Source: Aphidius gifuensis (taxonomy: Eukaryota > Arthropoda > Insecta > Hymenoptera > Braconidae). From it: a stretch of DNA of 64,000 nucleotides. Numbering within the stretch: position 1 is the first letter of the stretch; each line of letters opens with the position of its first letter. Positions 62,496 to 64,000 of this stretch are shown here, in pieces. The notes under the pieces were generated by a model. That model was not told the origin of the DNA. It ran no database searches and saw nothing but the letters and a program-made list of their open reading frames with translations. The stretch covers positions 28,206,555-28,270,554 of the forward strand of contig NC_057789.1 of the NCBI RefSeq assembly GCF_014905175.1, given 5' to 3'. The position numbers and the translations under genes are program-made.

Positions 62496-63281
62496 ATGTT
62501 TGACAAACCTGGATATGAATTAATTTGCCAAGGTGCTGAGGCAAGAATTTACAAGGGTAAATATCTTGGAAAAGAGACATTATTAAAAGAAAGATTTATC
62601 AAAAAATATAGACATCCTGAGCTTGATGAAAATTTAACAAAAGAAAGAATTAAAAATGAAGTTAAAGCAATTGTTAGAGCTAAAAGTGCAGGTAAATAAA
62701 TTAATTGTAAATTAATAAATAATATTGTATTTATTTTTGATGTTTTTTCATCAACAGGTATAGTGACACCAACAATTTATCTGGTTGATCTTGATGAACG
62801 TAGTATTTACATGGAATTTATAAATAATGCAAAAACTTTAAAACTTTATATTGAAAGTATGTTGTTGAATAATATTGATGAAAAATTATGGCTTGATTGG
62901 ATTGGTGAATCACTTGGTGTACTTTTAGCAAAATTACATATGAAAAATTTAATTCATGGTGATTTAACAACATCAAATATATTAGTTAACAATGAAATAT
63001 TTGATAATTATAAATTGGATGATGATAAAAATATAAGTGATGCTTTTGTGTTTATTGATTTTGGTTTAGCAAGAGTTGATTCAACTGCTGAAGATAAAGC
63101 TGTTGATTTATATGTTTTAGAACGTTCATTATTGAGTTCACACTCACAAGTACCAAAATTATTTTCAATAATTTTAAATAAATATGAACAATCAATAGCT
63201 GATGCTAAACAACGTAAAGAAATTGTCAAAAAATATGAAGATGTCAGAGCAAGAGGAAGAAAACGTTTGATGATTGGTTGA
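62496..63281 (+). CDS. TP53RK: TP53RK / Bud32 (PRPK), KEOPS complex kinase-ATPase
   Basis: An atypical small kinase of the KEOPS/EKC complex, which makes t6A37 on ANN-decoding tRNAs; Bud32 supports the Kae1/OSGEP subunit. Two exons, 62496-62691 and 62758-63281, give 239 aa, the expected size. Motifs: GAEARIYKG (glycine-loop replacement typical of the family), KERF, YRHPELD, the catalytic IHGDLTTSNIL, IDFGLARVDSTAEDKAVDLYVLERS, and the conserved C-terminal RGRKRLMIG. Start: the ATG at 62496 gives the family N-terminus; upstream in-frame sequence crosses a probable leader-intron acceptor. All essential residues appear intact. It converges with RAB5IF with 221 bp between stop codons. Confidence 0.96.
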
Positions 63282-63502
63282 TTTAACAATTTTTTATTTA
63301 TTTTAATTCGTTTTAAAATCATACGAATGTTTTTTTCTTTTGTTCATTATTATTACTTAATTTAAATTTTTTTTTGTAATAAAAAAACATTACTAAACAG
63401 TTAAATTATGTACAAAAAAAAAAAATGGTAGTGATATTGTTATTTATCCACCTGAACGAGATTAATCTCAATAATTTTTCATCTATATTTTTTATTTTGG
63501 TG
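63282..63502. other. Convergent 3' region of TP53RK and RAB5IF
   Basis: A/T-rich sequence of 221 bp. 63440-63480 is slightly more complex. No gene or structured element is evident beyond likely polyadenylation signals. Confidence 0.6.
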
Positions 63503-63914
63503 TCAATCAAAATGCAATCCTGAATAAATTATTATCCAAGTCACCTAAAATTAAAAAAATATATATATTTAATTTATCAATTAATATTAATTTTAAAAAA
63601 TTATTAATTACCAAAAAACCAGCAAATGAAGTCATAAATCCTTCTTTAGTCAATTCCCACATTCCACCAAACTCTTCTTCATCAACTTGCTGAAAGCTAC
63701 TTATATAAATGTAGATAATTCCAGCATTAACAAGAGCAAATCTATAAATAATTATAAAACAATAGTTATTCAATAATAAAACAATAAATAATATTTTTAT
63801 AATTACTTACAACATAAGAGCAACTAATCCTTTCAATGGAAATATTCCCCAACAAATACCAATAATAATTCCAATCACTTGTCTACTCCAATAAATAACA
63901 TCTAAAAATTCTTC
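63503..63914 (-). CDS. RAB5IF: RAB5IF-like (C20orf24) small membrane protein, 3' exons
   Basis: A short membrane protein of the Rab5-interacting/EMC6-like family; human RAB5IF acts in ER multipass-protein biogenesis and has been linked to mitochondrial respiratory complexes. Exons in the window (minus order): 63914-63811, 63741-63612, 63544-63503 (stop TGA). They encode EEFLDVIYWSRQVIGIIIGI, PLKGL, a second hydrophobic stretch ending IYIYISSFQ, the family signature VDEEEFGGMWELTKEGFMTS, and an end VTWIIIYSGLHFD that matches the human C-terminus. Three membrane segments are visible. The first exon(s) with the start codon lie beyond position 64000. Reading past the last intron instead of splicing would give a different C-terminus; the spliced form fits the family. 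Confidence 0.9.
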
Positions 63915-64000
63915 CTAAAATCACCATAAATGAATAATCAAATTAATTAAAATATTTAATTAATCATTTCAATTTTACAAACAATATATTTAATTAATTA

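Overview
The window looks like nuclear DNA from an insect with a very AT-rich genome. I read it as most likely a hymenopteran, perhaps an aphid-parasitoid or other braconid-type wasp, but that placement is inference. The base composition is extreme, with long A and T runs everywhere. Every intron I could place follows GT-AG, and most introns are short (60-100 bp) apart from the large ones in the receptor gene. All recognised proteins are animal proteins, and several are insect-specific in form (nicotinic receptor alpha subunit, MADF-BESS factor). I see no bacterial or viral genes, no CRISPR array and no tRNA or rRNA.

Layout. (1) 1-30442, + strand: the 3' part of a nicotinic acetylcholine receptor alpha subunit gene, most like insect alpha4. 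It has two same-length, same-phase copies of one exon (4 and 4') and large introns. The first intron (1-3179) holds tandem repeats, a large foldback element and a possible nested minus-strand promoter. (2) 33757-40131, - strand, and 44061-48426, + strand: two head-to-head M1 aminopeptidase-family genes. Both have lost the zinc-binding HExxH motif and the GAMEN motif, so they are predicted inactive pseudo-enzymes; one is membrane anchored and one looks secreted. (3) 40.8-43.2 kb, between their promoters: a repeat block with a second foldback element, nine 152-bp tandem repeats, flanking direct repeats and a duplicated GC-rich hairpin. (4) 48745-64000: a dense block of conserved cellular genes. 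These are CRYL1-type dehydrogenase (-), TBK1/IKK-epsilon kinase (+), VAC14 (-), a Rab11-FIP/nuf-like coiled-coil protein (-), a MADF-BESS factor (-), the KEOPS kinase TP53RK/Bud32 (+) and the 3' part of RAB5IF (-).

Gene relationships. CRYL1/TBK1 and MADF-BESS/TP53RK are divergent pairs with short shared promoter regions. TBK1/VAC14 and TP53RK/RAB5IF converge tail to tail, TBK1/VAC14 with only 69 bp between stop codons. The block is not an operon; the genes belong to different pathways (innate signalling, PI(3,5)P2 synthesis, recycling endosomes, tRNA t6A modification, mitochondrial/ER membrane function). The most interesting local biology is the exon 4/4' switch, which has a candidate RNA stem just upstream of exon 4', and the pair of dead aminopeptidases around a satellite block. 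All exon joins were derived by eye from splice signals and codon phase, and coding lengths sum to whole codons for every complete gene.
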